Assembly (NCBI GenBank): GCA_937915735.1 | Contig: CALGGS010000079.1 | Location: 1-30,634, forward strand | Length of the DNA: 30,634 nt | From: an uncultured Treponema sp. | GTDB lineage: Bacteria > Spirochaetota > Spirochaetia > Treponematales > Treponemataceae | Reading direction: 5' to 3' | Part shown: positions 30,600 through 30,634 of the stretch, in pieces | How positions within the stretch are numbered: the first letter of the stretch is position 1 | How the letters are laid out: each line of letters opens with the position of its first letter | Made by a program: the position numbers and the translations under genes | The notes under the pieces: model-generated | Databases searched by the model: none | Told to the model about the DNA's origin: nothing | Seen by the model: only the letters and a program-made list of their open reading frames with translations

Positions 30600-30634
30600 A
30601 TCATGGAGAGTTTGATCCTGGCTCAGAACGAACG
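30600..30634 (+). rRNA. rrs: 16S ribosomal RNA, 5' end only
   Basis: AGAGTTTGATCCTGGCTCAG at 30607-30626 is the universal 5' region of 16S rRNA (E. coli positions 8-27), followed by AACGAACG as in spirochaetes. By that numbering the mature 5' end is near 30600. Only about 35 bases are in the window. Confidence 0.95.

Noticed and set aside
1..30634. CRISPR array, tRNA genes, insertion sequences or prophage
   Set aside because: No regularly spaced direct repeats, cloverleaf-like sequences, transposase, integrase or phage structural genes were seen on reading both strands.

Overview
The window looks like a chromosomal segment from a Treponema-type spirochaete, probably a host- or gut-associated one. 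The evidence is the start of a 16S rRNA gene with a spirochaete-like 5' end at the right edge, a FabV/Ter reductase close to what I remember of the Treponema denticola enzyme, an archaeal-type PheT as known from spirochaetes, and a CheW gene in an otherwise housekeeping operon. Species cannot be fixed from the sequence alone. The window is mostly conserved core genes, with an accessory patch at the left end and carbohydrate-use genes scattered through it.

Layout. 1-2122 is accessory: the tail of a plus-strand gene, a secreted protein of unknown function divergent from an XRE regulator, and a VapBC-type toxin-antitoxin pair with a strong promoter containing an inverted repeat. 2377-4535 holds comF and a GltD/NfnB-like flavoprotein gene. 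Behind the latter sits a second, synonymously diverged copy of its last codons, then a palindromic repeat. 4719-10969 is one tight plus-strand operon: cheW, a DegT-like protein that seems to lack the PLP lysine, nadK, recN, an unknown helical protein and an HD-domain protein. 10980-13270 (minus) carries a KDG-kinase-like sugar kinase and fabV/ter. An Omp85-like outer membrane protein gene (plus) runs into tetR and an rlmL-like methyltransferase gene (minus). Then come, on the minus strand, an MGH1/GH63-like glycosidase, and a pheT, solute-binding lipoprotein, LysM/M23-like, class III fbp cluster. On the plus strand follow an ACT-domain protein, a secreted PL1 pectate lyase and an Rsm22-like methyltransferase. 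An aldo/keto reductase, a periplasmic-binding/AraC fusion regulator (both minus) and an rrn promoter with leader and the first bases of 16S (plus) finish the window.

How the genes work together. Pectate lyase, the KDG-kinase-like enzyme, the glycosidase, the aldo/keto reductase and the AraC-type regulator fit a plant-polysaccharide lifestyle, but they are not one cluster. FBPase suggests gluconeogenesis. The most interesting regulatory signal is a near-identical promoter/operator block (TGACA-N13-TGTCA plus a 13-base identical flank, overlapping the -35 box) in front of both fabV and the rlmL-tetR operon. It suggests that the TetR protein controls itself and the enoyl reductase. The rlmL promoter also appears to give a leaderless mRNA.

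I found no CRISPR array, tRNA gene, insertion sequence or prophage. No clearly new multi-gene system is evident; the best unusual items are the shared operator, the duplicated gltA tail, and the direct-repeat-bounded module at the left end.
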